A stretch of DNA of 22,449 nt from an uncultured bacterium (GCA_905216045.1 CAJMSL010000019.1:1-22449); one strand, 5' to 3'. Numbered from the stretch's first letter, positions 15,440 to 22,449 are shown. Numbers and translations: made by a program. The notes: generated from the sequence alone by a model not told the origin.

Positions 15440-18400
15440 CTACATCTGCTTGCGACGACGATCGCTCAGCGTCACACCAGCGGCCACGAGAGTGATACCG
15501 CCGATGACGAACACCTCGCCCGCAAGAGCGGAATTGTCGCCAGTCTGGGCGAGCGCGGCAGGCGCAGCCTGTTTCTTGGCAACGGGGGCCTTTGCAGCAG
15601 CCTGCGCAACCTGAGGCTTGGCCTGCGGCTCGGCCTTGGGATGATACTTGTCGTACTCGGCCTGCGCGGCAGCCAGGGCATCCTTGGCATCGCCAAGCTC
15701 GGCAAGCGCGGCGGCATAGGCGTCGTTGGCATCGGACAGCTTGGCATCGGCATCGCTCAGAGCAGCCTTGAGACCAGCAGCGGCATCGACGGCAGCCTTG
15801 TAGCGAGCGTAGGCAGCGTTCAGCTTGACCAGCTTCTCGTTGCCCGTCGTGCCCGCGGCAAGGGATGCCTTGTGGTCGACAGCCTCAAGATCGGCCTTGA
15901 GTGCCTCGTCGTTGGCAAGCTCGGCCTTGGCCTTGACGATCTCGAAGTTCGCATCGACGACGGCTCCGTTGGCGGCCTCGAGCTGCTTCTGGGCATCGGC
16001 GACACCGGCGACGGTAGCGTCATAGGTGGCCTTGGCGTCGTCGACCGCCTTCTGGGCGCCGGCGAAGCGCTCGAAGGCCTTGTTCGCGGTAGCCAGCTCG
16101 CCCTCGGCGGCCTTGGCCTTCGCCTGTGCGTCGGACAGGGCCTGCTTCTTGGCGGCAACTGCCTGCTTGGCGTCCGAAAGAGCGGTCGCGGCGTGCGTAT
16201 CTGCGGCCTGAGCCTTGTCAACGCCAGCCTGGGCAGTGTCGTCGGCCTTCTTGGCATCGTCAAGCGAGCCCTGCTTATTCGCAAGGTCCGCCTGGGCGGC
16301 ATCGCGCTTGGCGGCAAGGTCCTTGACCGAAGCCGTGGCGTTGTCATACGCCTCATTGGCCTGTTCGGACTTTGCCTTGGCGGCATCGCGGGCGCTGCGA
16401 GCCTTCGCCTTGTGAGCAGCGGCCTCGGCTGCCTTCGTCTTGCTGTCAGCAAGCGTGGCGTTTGCCTTATCGAGAGCTGCCTGGGCAGTGGCAGCCTCGC
16501 CCTTGGCGGTATCGAGGTTCTGCTCGAGGGACTCGATGTCGATTCCGCCGAGCGCGTCCTTCGCGGCGTTGTATGCCGTCTTCGCGGCGGCGGTGCCGGA
16601 CTTAGCCTTCTCGTACTCGCCCTTGGCGGTGTTCACGTTCGTGTCGGCTGCGGTATAGGCGTCTTGTGCGCCTTTCTGATTATTGAGAGCAGCGAGATAT
16701 GCCGTATCGGCCGTGCCCAGCGTCTTCTGCGCCTCGGCGAGCTTGCTCTGGAGCTCCTTGAGTTGCGCCTTCTGCGCCTGCGTGCCGCCAGCGTTATAGG
16801 CAGAATCGATGTAGTCGTTGACGAGCTTCTTGAACTCGGAAACAGTGAAATCAGCCTGAGTGTCATCAGCGCTGTAATCGAATATGGTTACCTCGGAATC
16901 GGTGTTCTTACCGCTACCGGTCGCGATGCCGATAGCCACCGTAGCGGAATCGATAATGTTGAGATAGTGCCCGCAGGCGGCTCCTCTTTGATTGCCATTC
17001 TTATCTTTTGTACCGTGGTACACATCGTAATAGTTTTGGTAGATATAGTACGAATCATAGCGATGAGCCATGAGATCTTTGCCGGCCTCGCTATCCACAC
17101 CGTACTTTTTAATCCAATTCTCGTAATTAACCTTCTCCTGAGTGTAGAGACCGGTGTAGGGCCAGCCCAGGGTATCCTCGGTCTCACCACCGGTATATGC
17201 ACCGCCACCACCTGCGAGATTCTCAGCATTATCGAAGTAACAGTTCGAGTGATCCCAAATATTCGATGAATATGAGGCGTTAAGTGCAGCTGCTGCGGTC
17301 ATGCGGAGGCTGACGCTGAGCGCCGACTGACCGTTCGCCTTGCGGAGGTTGTTCTGGGTGTCGAGATATGTCAGGGCGTTGCGCAGCTGTTCCAAGGAAA
17401 GCGGATTGGTGTCGCGAGACATGTCCTGATCGACGTAATCGTCATACCACTCGGCTTTGTCGTCAGCGCCGGTGAGTGTAGCCATTGCGTCCTTGGCGTT
17501 CGATTTCTGCATAGCCGTGAAATCGCTGCTGTTGCTGATGTAGGCCATAAAGCCGAGCATGCCCTTATTGATGACTTCCTGGTCAACGGTCATGTTGGAC
17601 TTGAGGTCAGCAATCTGCTGCTCAAGAGCCTCAACCTGGACATTAGCAGCGTCATAAGCCTTTTCCGCGGCGTTCGAAGCAGCGCAGGCTGCCTCCCACT
17701 CACTGCGCTTCTGCTTGCGAACTTCGGCAAGCTTATCGTACGCGGTCTTCTTGTCGGCCTCGGTCTGCTGGGCCTGCTCGTATGCCGTCTTCGCGGCGTC
17801 ACGCTTACTGGCCGCGTCCTTGTACTCCTTGTTTGCCGCATCGTATGCAGACTGGGCAGATGCTACAGCAGCGTTGGCGGCGTTGGCCTTCTCCTGCGCG
17901 GCAGCGACGGCAGCCTGGGCGGCCTGCAGATTTGTCTGTGCGGTGGCGTCGGCATCCGTCGCGGCATTGAGCTCCGCCTGCGCGGTCTTGAGCTCACCAG
18001 CAGCAGCTTTCTTGGCGGCCTCAAGCGCACTCAGGTCAACACCCGTACCCGAGACGGCAGCATCGAGCGCGGCCTGCGCCTGGTTGAACTTCTGCTGGGC
18101 GTTATCGCGCGCGGTGGTTGCGGCTGCGAGAGCAGCGGCAGTCTCCTGCTTCTTGGCCTGGGCAGTCGTCAAAGCTGCCTCGGTATTCTGCTTTTCCTGC
18201 TGGGCGCTGGCCTCGGCAGCCTTGGCCTGGTCCAGATTGTCCTGTGCAGTAGTAACGGCCTTATTGGCGTCATCGAGCTTTGCCCGCGCGTCCTCGACGG
18301 CCTTCTTGGCGGCCTCGTACTCGTCCATACCCATGGCCTCGAGCTTGGCCTGGGCATCATCGAGGGCCTTCTTGGCCTCATCCTGCTTTGCCTTGGCGTC

Positions 18401-18577
18401 CTTGAGCGCCTGGGTCTTATCCTCGACACTCTTGTTGGCCTGTTCGAGCTGATCGTTCAGGTCGCCCAGCTTCTTCTGCTGCTGCTCGGTCTTTTCGACG
18501 GCTGACTTAAGCTCGTCGATCTTCTCCTGAAGCGCGGCGCCTTCTGCAGCGTTCTGCTCGATATCGTAGTCGCTCAC
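15440..18577 (-). CDS. Ala-rich coiled-coil surface protein with CAP/SCP domain and LAQTG sorting signal (main body)
   Basis: This 1045-codon open frame is the body of a cell-wall protein whose N-terminus lies at 18596-18949 in the same frame, before a TAG. Numbered from the true start (18949), residues 125-450 are Ala/Lys/Asp-rich coiled coil, about 453-700 form a globular domain, 700-1130 are again coiled coil, and the end is a sorting signal. The globular part has CAP/SCP marks, DHSNCYFDNAENLAGGGG and ACGHYLNIIDSATVAIGIA, and the layout recalls SEC10/PgrA surface-exclusion proteins. The C-terminus has LAQTG (15539-15553), a hydrophobic stretch and RRRKQM, an LPxTG-like signal with Ala in place of Pro. 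A role as a long stalk or adhesin is inferred. As drawn, this piece could begin only at the GTG at 18577 and would lack a signal peptide. Stop is TAG. Confidence 0.85.
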   Translation of the reverse strand: MSDYDIEQNAAEGAALQEKIDELKSAVEKTEQQQKKLGDLNDQLEQANKSVEDKTQALKDAKAKQDEAKKALDDAQAKLEAMGMDEYEAAKKAVEDARAKLDDANKAVTTAQDNLDQAKAAEASAQQEKQNTEAALTTAQAKKQETAAALAAATTARDNAQQKFNQAQAALDAAVSGTGVDLSALEAAKKAAAGELKTAQAELNAATDADATAQTNLQAAQAAVAAAQEKANAANAAVASAQSAYDAANKEYKDAASKRDAAKTAYEQAQQTEADKKTAYDKLAEVRKQKRSEWEAACAASNAAEKAYDAANVQVEALEQQIADLKSNMTVDQEVINKGMLGFMAYISNSSDFTAMQKSNAKDAMATLTGADDKAEWYDDYVDQDMSRDTNPLSLEQLRNALTYLDTQNNLRKANGQSALSVSLRMTAAAALNASYSSNIWDHSNCYFDNAENLAGGGGAYTGGETEDTLGWPYTGLYTQEKVNYENWIKKYGVDSEAGKDLMAHRYDSYYIYQNYYDVYHGTKDKNGNQRGAACGHYLNIIDSATVAIGIATGSGKNTDSEVTIFDYSADDTQADFTVSEFKKLVNDYIDSAYNAGGTQAQKAQLKELQSKLAEAQKTLGTADTAYLAALNNQKGAQDAYTAADTNVNTAKGEYEKAKSGTAAAKTAYNAAKDALGGIDIESLEQNLDTAKGEAATAQAALDKANATLADSKTKAAEAAAHKAKARSARDAAKAKSEQANEAYDNATASVKDLAAKRDAAQADLANKQGSLDDAKKADDTAQAGVDKAQAADTHAATALSDAKQAVAAKKQALSDAQAKAKAAEGELATANKAFERFAGAQKAVDDAKATYDATVAGVADAQKQLEAANGAVVDANFEIVKAKAELANDEALKADLEAVDHKASLAAGTTGNEKLVKLNAAYARYKAAVDAAAGLKAALSDADAKLSDANDAYAAALAELGDAKDALAAAQAEYDKYHPKAEPQAKPQVAQAAAKAPVAKKQAAPAALAQTGDNSALAGEVFVIGGITLVAAGVTLSDRRRKQM

Positions 18578-18595
18578 CGCCTGCGAGGCCAGATT

Positions 18596-18598
18596 CTA
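18596..18598 (-). other. In-frame amber codon splitting the surface-protein gene
   Basis: The minus strand reads CAG CAG CAT TAG AAT CTG GCC TCG CAG. The frame is open on both sides and the coiled-coil character continues. A change from CAG (Gln) by one C-to-T transition would explain it. Confidence 0.85.
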
Positions 18599-18949
18599 AT
18601 GCTGCTGTGCCTGCTTTTGAGACTGGCCCGCCGCGTCGGCCTTCTTCTGGGCGGCATCGTAGGCGGCCTGAGCGTCCTTGAGCTGCTTTGCCGACTCCTC
18701 GGCCAGCTGGGCAGCCGTCTTTACGACCGCTTGGTTACCGGCGGCAACGGTATTCTCTACAGAACTACCCCCCCCCTGAACAGAATCGCCGTTATCGGTT
18801 GACGGTGCGGCGATTGCCGCCAGCGGCGACATGAGCGGCTGAGCGATGAGGCCCGCCGTCAAAACGGTTGCGACGGCGCGGTTAGCAACGCCCTTGACGT
18901 TGACAGTCTTGGCCCGAGGCTCAAAGTGTTGTGGACTGTAGTTTGCCAT
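18596..18949 (-). CDS. N-terminal part of the surface protein: signal peptide and start of coiled coil
   Basis: A 117-residue frame beginning MANYSPQHFEPRAKTVNVKG, followed by a hydrophobic segment (about 25-48) ending AAIAAPS, a probable signal peptide with cleavage near residue 48-50. A short Ser/Gly/Asp-rich part follows, with a G9 tract encoding QGGGSS, and then coiled coil (QLAEESAKQLKDAQAAYDAA). The frame stops at TAG (18596-18598), but continues in the same frame into the 1045-codon body, whose coiled coil has the same composition. The natural gene is therefore 15440-18949, about 1169 codons. AGGGAG lies six bases before the ATG. If translation really stops here, only a small secreted fragment is made. 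Confidence 0.8.
   Translation of the reverse strand: MANYSPQHFEPRAKTVNVKGVANRAVATVLTAGLIAQPLMSPLAAIAAPSTDNGDSVQGGGSSVENTVAAGNQAVVKTAAQLAEESAKQLKDAQAAYDAAQKKADAAGQSQKQAQQH
18768..18776 (-). repeat. Homopolymeric G9 tract within the surface-protein gene
   Basis: Nine consecutive C on the plus strand are G9 in the coding strand, spanning the Gly-Gly-Gly codons just after the signal peptide. Tracts of this length slip during replication; loss or gain of one base would shift the frame for the rest of the protein. Confidence 0.85.
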
Positions 18950-19256
18950 GGCTTTCTCCCTTTGACACGGATGTATCCATACGCTTCAAAATGTAGGAGC
19001 TGATTTTTGAATTCTGTTGCGCAACATTGGCGACCAGCGGATTTTTTGAAATTCATGCTCCTGTGCTTCACAATTTCGTCACATTTGAAGGAGCTGGTGC
19101 ATCATATTTTCGCGTGATGGAATTGAGCCTGTGATTTGCATTTGCTCCCGCGTCATCCGTCCTATCGGATTCCGCATCCAACAGACACCTCGCCCGCCAC
19201 GGTGTAGAGTTAGGACAACGGGGGCGTTGCGCGGACCGCGCTGGAACGAGGTGGAC
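18950..19256. other. Divergent intergenic region between the surface-protein and DUF389 genes
   Basis: This 307-base, A+T-richer gap separates two divergent starts and must hold both promoters, but no convincing -35/-10 pair was found. It contains the perfect palindrome TGTTGCGCAACA (19015-19026) and AGGAGC-containing partial repeats near 18995, 19058 and 19090, two of them inverted. No tRNA or small coding gene was recognised. Confidence 0.5.
19015..19026. promoter_or_regulatory. Possible operator palindrome
   Basis: TGTTGCGCAACA is a perfect 12-bp dyad, 66 bases upstream of the surface-protein start and within the divergent promoter region. A dyad of this kind could bind a dimeric regulator; no regulator is identified. 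Confidence 0.35.
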
Positions 19257-20396
19257 ATGGAGCTCGACAAACAACAAATCAAGCGACTGCGTGAACGCCA
19301 TCACCGGCGCCACGGCATCCGCCCTGCCCATAGTGAGGCTGCCGAACAGGCTGGTCGCTTTTTAAAGCGCGCGTTCAACATTCGCGAGGGACGCGCGCCC
19401 TATCACGTGATCCGCAAGCGTTTTGTAAACGGGGCGCGCCTGACCGGCTCTCACCTGTGCATCCTCATCATCGCCATGTTGATCGCGAGCATCGGCCTCG
19501 ATATCGATTCGGACATCGCCATCGTGGGCGCCATGCTCATCTGCCCGCTCATGGGTTCGGTTCTTGCCATGGCATACGGCATCGCCACGCTCGACCGCGA
19601 GATCACCGTCGAGGCCATTGCCAGCCTCGCGCTGCAGATGGTCTTTTGCCTGATCACGTCCACGCTGTATTTTAAGCTCTCACCCCTTGGCACCACCACG
19701 GCCGCCATCATCGACAATTCGACGCCGACTGTGTGGGACCTTGCCGTCGCGCTCGCGGGCGGCTTTGCGGGCGGGCTGGGCAACTCGCGCGATCAGGAGC
19801 CTTCGACGCTCATTGCCGGCGTAGCCGTGGCGACCGCGCTCATGCCGCCCCTGTGCGCGGCGGGCTACGGCATCGCCATCGCAAGCGGGTCGCTGTTTCT
19901 CTCGGCGCTTTACGAGTTTGGCATCAACGTGGTCTTTATCGCACTCGCGGCCGAAGCCGTACTACTTCTATTGCGCGTGCCGCTCAAGCGCGACCTCAAC
20001 GGCGACGGCATTGTGACAGCCGAGGAAAACGCCGAGGTCAACGAGCTATCGCGCAAGGTGCGCCGCCGCATCATCGTGGGCACGGTGATCTTTGCCGTCC
20101 CCTGCATCGTTATGACCGCGGGTTCCATTGGTTCGGCGCAGGCCGGCGTGCAGGACGGCTACGGCGTCACCGAAACCACGCGCGAACTTGCCGCGGTGCT
20201 GCCGGGCTTTAAGGATTACACCGTCGCCGTCGAGACCTCGGCCACCGAGGGCGACGAGGAGGGCCTTGTCGAGCGCCAGACTATCGCCCACGTGACGACA
20301 GGCGAGGCGCTCGGGGCGCACGACCGTCACGTCGCCCGCAAGCTCATCGACCTCAACGTGCCCGAGCTCGATCGCGTGGAATTTGACGTAAAGTGA
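19257..20396 (+). CDS. DUF389 family membrane protein with an EF-hand-type loop
   Basis: A 379-residue DUF389 protein. After a basic N-terminal part (1-60), helices begin at LTGSHLCILIIAMLIASIGL, followed by the family's core SDIAIVGAMLICPLMGSVLA (85-104), LGNSRDQEPSTLIAGVAVAT (174-193) and ALMPPLCAAGYGIAIASG. Residues 246-257, DLNGDGIVTAEE, fit the 12-residue EF-hand loop at positions 1, 3, 5, 6, 8, 9 and 12. They lie in a hydrophilic stretch between two helices. A last helix (271-289) is followed by a soluble C-terminal domain. The family has no agreed function. The start at 19257 has GAGG shortly upstream; the longer frame to 19131 is not supported. Stop is TGA. It diverges from the surface-protein gene. 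Confidence 0.9.
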   Translation: MELDKQQIKRLRERHHRRHGIRPAHSEAAEQAGRFLKRAFNIREGRAPYHVIRKRFVNGARLTGSHLCILIIAMLIASIGLDIDSDIAIVGAMLICPLMGSVLAMAYGIATLDREITVEAIASLALQMVFCLITSTLYFKLSPLGTTTAAIIDNSTPTVWDLAVALAGGFAGGLGNSRDQEPSTLIAGVAVATALMPPLCAAGYGIAIASGSLFLSALYEFGINVVFIALAAEAVLLLLRVPLKRDLNGDGIVTAEENAEVNELSRKVRRRIIVGTVIFAVPCIVMTAGSIGSAQAGVQDGYGVTETTRELAAVLPGFKDYTVAVETSATEGDEEGLVERQTIAHVTTGEALGAHDRHVARKLIDLNVPELDRVEFDVK

Positions 20397-20521
20397 TGCC
20401 GGTGCGGGATGAATGCTCGCACGGACGCAAGTTACGACTAGGCGCAGTCGCGATACGGACACGAGCAAATGACGGGGTGCAGTTCACGCCCGCGCCCCGC
20501 TCGCTGTTTTATTGCTGTGAA

Positions 20522-20971
20522 TCAACTGTCCAGATCGACATCGCCAGACTCCACCGTAAACGCCGTATCGGTGCTCACAAGATAAAATCGGGTCACCTCA
20601 GTATTTCTAATTAGGTAAATCTGCCCCTGATTGCGTCGGCGCGATATATACGCAACGTGAACCGTGCCGAATTCTTCGCCGTTTTCCTTCTTTAATATCA
20701 GGATGTTGGGGTCATCCGTACGCTTAAACTGCCCGTCAACGCAGTTGCCGTCTTTGTCGACCAGTTGCCACCGATGGTTATCCTCTTCAAGAAAGGCCAG
20801 GGTTTCCAGACTCGTCTTGTCGTCCCGATAGTAACCGTCAATGGCAAACCCTTCGGAAGCGCATTCCTGCATATAGGACGTTTCCCGGCTTATAGCAAAC
20901 AGCCCTGTAGCGCCCAGGAGCACAGCCAGGCAGACCACTGCAAGGGTTATCGAAATAGCACGGCGACCCAT
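20522..20971 (-). CDS. Small secreted or membrane-anchored protein of unknown function
   Basis: A 149-residue protein with an N-terminal hydrophobic helix (about 7-27, ITLAVVCLAVLLGATGLFAI) and a polar extracytoplasmic part rich in beta-prone segments (HRWQLVDKDGNCVDGQF, GQIYLIRNTEVTRFYLVSTD). Two cysteines (in MQECASEGF and GNCVDG) could form a disulphide. I do not recognise a family. The segment is visibly lower in G+C and has less biased codon use than its neighbours, which may point to recent acquisition or weak selection. No clear Shine-Dalgarno precedes the ATG at 20971, which lowers confidence in that start. Stop is TGA. It is isolated, facing DUF389. Confidence 0.6.
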   Translation of the reverse strand: MGRRAISITLAVVCLAVLLGATGLFAISRETSYMQECASEGFAIDGYYRDDKTSLETLAFLEEDNHRWQLVDKDGNCVDGQFKRTDDPNILILKKENGEEFGTVHVAYISRRRNQGQIYLIRNTEVTRFYLVSTDTAFTVESGDVDLDS

Positions 20972-21161
20972 GTTAGACCAACCGATAGTTGTTTAACGGA
21001 GCGCGAAACATACCTGGAACCTCCGATATCAGGGGGAACGTCGCCAGCAGGCTGGTGACAACTATATGCTTCTGACATCAAACCATATGGCTGCCACTCG
21101 CGGAGGGGGCATCGGCGAACGGCGTGTTTTCATACTCCATTGGTCAAACCTAAGCGCGGCC

Positions 21162-21382
21162 CTACAGCTCGTACTTGTACACGCGGTAGATGTACTTCTC
21201 GGCTTCCATCTCGTAGGTGGCGATGGGTAGACCGTAGCGGTCGTCTCGTCGTTTGGCAGATAGGTCACGCTGTGCCGGCCTGCATTGAGCGAAAAATCTC
21301 CTTGAGCCTGCAGCAGCTTGTCCTCAAAGCCCGAACCGGCCCAAAAATCGGGCAAGCCCACGGAAGGCTGTAGCAAGGTCAT
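21162..21382 (-). pseudogene. Frameshifted C-terminal gene remnant
   Basis: From ATG 21382 the frame reads protein-like sequence (GLPDFWAGSGFEDKLLQAQG, then RHSVTYLPNDETTATVY), then turns into Pro/Ser/Thr/Arg-rich nonsense. In another frame, protein-like sequence resumes as RYGLPIATYEMEAEKYIYRV and ends YKYEL at a TAG (21162-21164). A small deletion near 21235-21250 would explain the break. No Shine-Dalgarno or long upstream frame exists, so this looks like the end of a larger lost gene. The family was not recognised. Confidence 0.5.
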
Positions 21383-21404
21383 TTGCGCAACATATGTTCA
21401 GCAA

Positions 21405-21439
21405 AAACGGGTGGTAGCCGGTACGGCTACCACCCGTTT
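21405..21439 (-). terminator. Intrinsic terminator of the activase-related gene
   Basis: AAACGGGTGGTAGCC and GGCTACCACCCGTTT form a perfect 15-bp stem with a 5-base loop. On the minus strand it runs into TTTTTGC, a good U-tract, about 30 bases after the stop codon. Confidence 0.92.
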
Positions 21440-21467
21440 GTCTCATATCCAGCCCATAGCAGGCCAG

Positions 21468-22449
21468 CTACTTCTTAATGACGCGTCCCAGGCGCTCAGC
21501 GACCGACGCCACGGCGCTCTCATCGACCGAACCGCAGCTCACGCAGCCGTCGTGGGCACGCATCTGGCCGGTGACCTCGTCCATCGCGAGCGGCGCCACC
21601 TTCTCAAGCTTAAAGCCCTTGCCGGCGCGCATGTTTTCCTTGGCCACGCTGATCATGAGCTTAATACGGTTGAGCTGGTTGACCTCGGACGCACCAGGAT
21701 CATAGTCCACCGCAACGATGTTGCTCTCGGGATGCTGGCGGCGCAGCTCCTTAATCACGGCCTTGCCCACCACGTGATTGGGCAGGCACGCGAAGGGCTG
21801 CGTGCAGATGATATTGGGTGCGCCATGATCGATCAGGTCGAGCATCTCGGCCGTGAGCAGCCAGCCCTCGCCCATGTTGTTGCACACCGAAAGCACCGTG
21901 CGGGCCTTGTCGGCCATGGTGCCGATGCGCTCGGGCGCCTCGAAGCGGCGGGACTTCTCGAGCATCTCCTCCACCGGCGTGCGCATCCAGTCCACGAGCT
22001 TGATGAGCGCCTGCATACCAGCGCGCGTGGTAGCGGAGCTTCCCAGCTCGTCCTTCTGCAACTCGGCGTTGCTCATGGAGTACAGGAAGAAGTCGAGCAG
22101 GCCCGGCACCACGGCCTCGCAACCCTCGCGCTCGATGACATCGACCACGTGGTTGTTGGCTGTGGGGTGGAACTTGACCAGAATCTCGCCGACCACGCCC
22201 ACGCGCGGCTTGGTGCCCTCGCCCACGAGCGGCATGGTATCGAACGCGCGGATGGCTTCGCGGCACAGCTTGGTGTAATTATGCCTGTTGAACTTGGGCG
22301 CCAGCTTGCGGGCGCGCGCCATGTACTCCTCGTAGAGCGCATTGGCGGCACCGGGCGTAGCCTCGTACGGACGGCAACGATAGAGCATCTGCATCATCAC
22401 GTCGCCAAAGAGCACCGCGTAGACTGCTTGCTTGAGCAGCGCCGGCGTA
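21468..22449 (-). CDS. Acyl-CoA dehydratase activase-related protein (2-hydroxyacyl-CoA dehydratase family), N-terminus outside window
   Basis: The frame is open to the right edge (codons for TPALLKQAVYAVLFGDVMMQ at the edge), so the 327 residues seen are the C-terminal part of a longer protein. Visible segments include TKPRVGVVGEILVKFHPTAN, VIEREGCEAVVPGLLDFFLY, NNMGEGWLLTAEMLDLI, NIICTQPFACLPNHVVGK and, near the end, a cysteine pair in DGCVSCGSVDES. These fit the HgdB/DUF2229-like C-terminal parts of very large activase-related proteins in Coriobacteriia and Clostridia, linked to ATP-driven one-electron reduction of 2-hydroxyacyl-CoA dehydratases. Fe-S cluster binding by conserved cysteines (CTQPFAC, CVSC) is likely but inferred. 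The start at 22415 is internal and not the real one. Stop is TAG, followed by a strong terminator. The precise substrate is unknown. Confidence 0.75.
   Translation of the reverse strand, partial: TPALLKQAVYAVLFGDVMMQMLYRCRPYEATPGAANALYEEYMARARKLAPKFNRHNYTKLCREAIRAFDTMPLVGEGTKPRVGVVGEILVKFHPTANNHVVDVIEREGCEAVVPGLLDFFLYSMSNAELQKDELGSSATTRAGMQALIKLVDWMRTPVEEMLEKSRRFEAPERIGTMADKARTVLSVCNNMGEGWLLTAEMLDLIDHGAPNIICTQPFACLPNHVVGKAVIKELRRQHPESNIVAVDYDPGASEVNQLNRIKLMISVAKENMRAGKGFKLEKVAPLAMDEVTGQMRAHDGCVSCGSVDESAVASVAERLGRVIKK

Larger units (their letters stand above)
20972..21467. other. Stretch without an intact gene, holding a decayed fragment
   Basis: Between the small anchored protein and the activase-related gene lie 496 bases. 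They contain a gene remnant (21162-21382), a short 9-bp hairpin (21040-21059) and a strong terminator (21405-21439). No promoter boxes or RNA genes stood out. Confidence 0.6.

Noticed and set aside
15641..17269. 542-codon open frame on the plus strand
   Set aside because: It is antisense to the coiled-coil surface protein; the Leu/Gly/Ser/Val-rich product is a shadow of Ala/Lys/Asp codons.
5722..18598. Reassignment of TAG as a sense codon, or pyrrolysine use
   Set aside because: TAG ends at least six apparently complete genes in this window, and no tRNA or pyl gene is present, so a general reassignment does not fit.
18859..19071. 70-codon minus-strand frame upstream of the surface-protein gene
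   Set aside because: It overlaps the surface-protein start in another frame, has no ribosome binding site and no protein-like pattern.

Overview
The window is a gene-dense, high-G+C stretch of chromosome. G+C content, Shine-Dalgarno-led starts (several GTG), and gene content (an acyl-CoA dehydratase activase-type protein, an AmaP/DUF2273/Asp23 cell-envelope operon, a sortase-type surface protein, YebC, Lgt, an OPT transporter) suggest a gut Coriobacteriia actinobacterium, most likely Collinsella or a close relative. That is an inference from composition and gene families; no database was searched. No rRNA, tRNA, CRISPR array, intact insertion sequence or prophage was seen.

Layout. 1-2660: a YtcJ-like amidohydrolase (minus, C-terminus cut by the window edge) diverges from an M20 amidohydrolase/peptidase (plus). 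2791-5240: two minus-strand membrane proteins, a zinc-ribbon polytopic protein with a Pro/Glu/Ala tail and a YitT-family protein. 5446-6921: the minus-strand operon amaP / DUF2273 / asp23, in which asp23 is split by an in-frame TAG. 7088-13228: minus-strand housekeeping genes yebC, a DUF6020-like 14-TM-type protein, lgt, a NifU-domain Fe-S scaffold, a dCMP-deaminase-like enzyme and coaX. 13535-15238: an OPT-family transporter (plus) with a textbook terminator. 15440-18949: a giant Ala-rich coiled-coil surface protein with a CAP/SCP domain and a LAQTG sorting signal, also split by an in-frame TAG and carrying a G9 tract just after its signal peptide. 19257-20396: a DUF389 membrane protein with an EF-hand loop (plus). 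20522-22449: a small anchored protein, a decayed gene fragment, and the C-terminal part of an acyl-CoA dehydratase activase-related protein (minus, N-terminus outside the window).

Two themes stand out. First, a family of short intergenic hairpins recurs at least eight times. A conserved asymmetric core (GGGACAGG or a close variant) sits between stems whose sequences differ from copy to copy but remain self-complementary. Most copies lie directly after a stop codon. They look like a REP/RAYT-type repeat or a structured 3'-end element; one version forms a 121-bp element with perfect 34-bp arms. Second, two otherwise intact genes, both for cell-envelope proteins, are each broken by a single in-frame TAG. 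TAG also terminates at least six genes here, so a changed genetic code is unlikely; nonsense mutation, sequence error or programmed/suppressed readthrough remain possible.

Most minus-strand genes stand alone or in short runs separated by hairpins. Only amaP/DUF2273/asp23 is clearly translationally coupled (a GTGAGTGA stop/start overlap).
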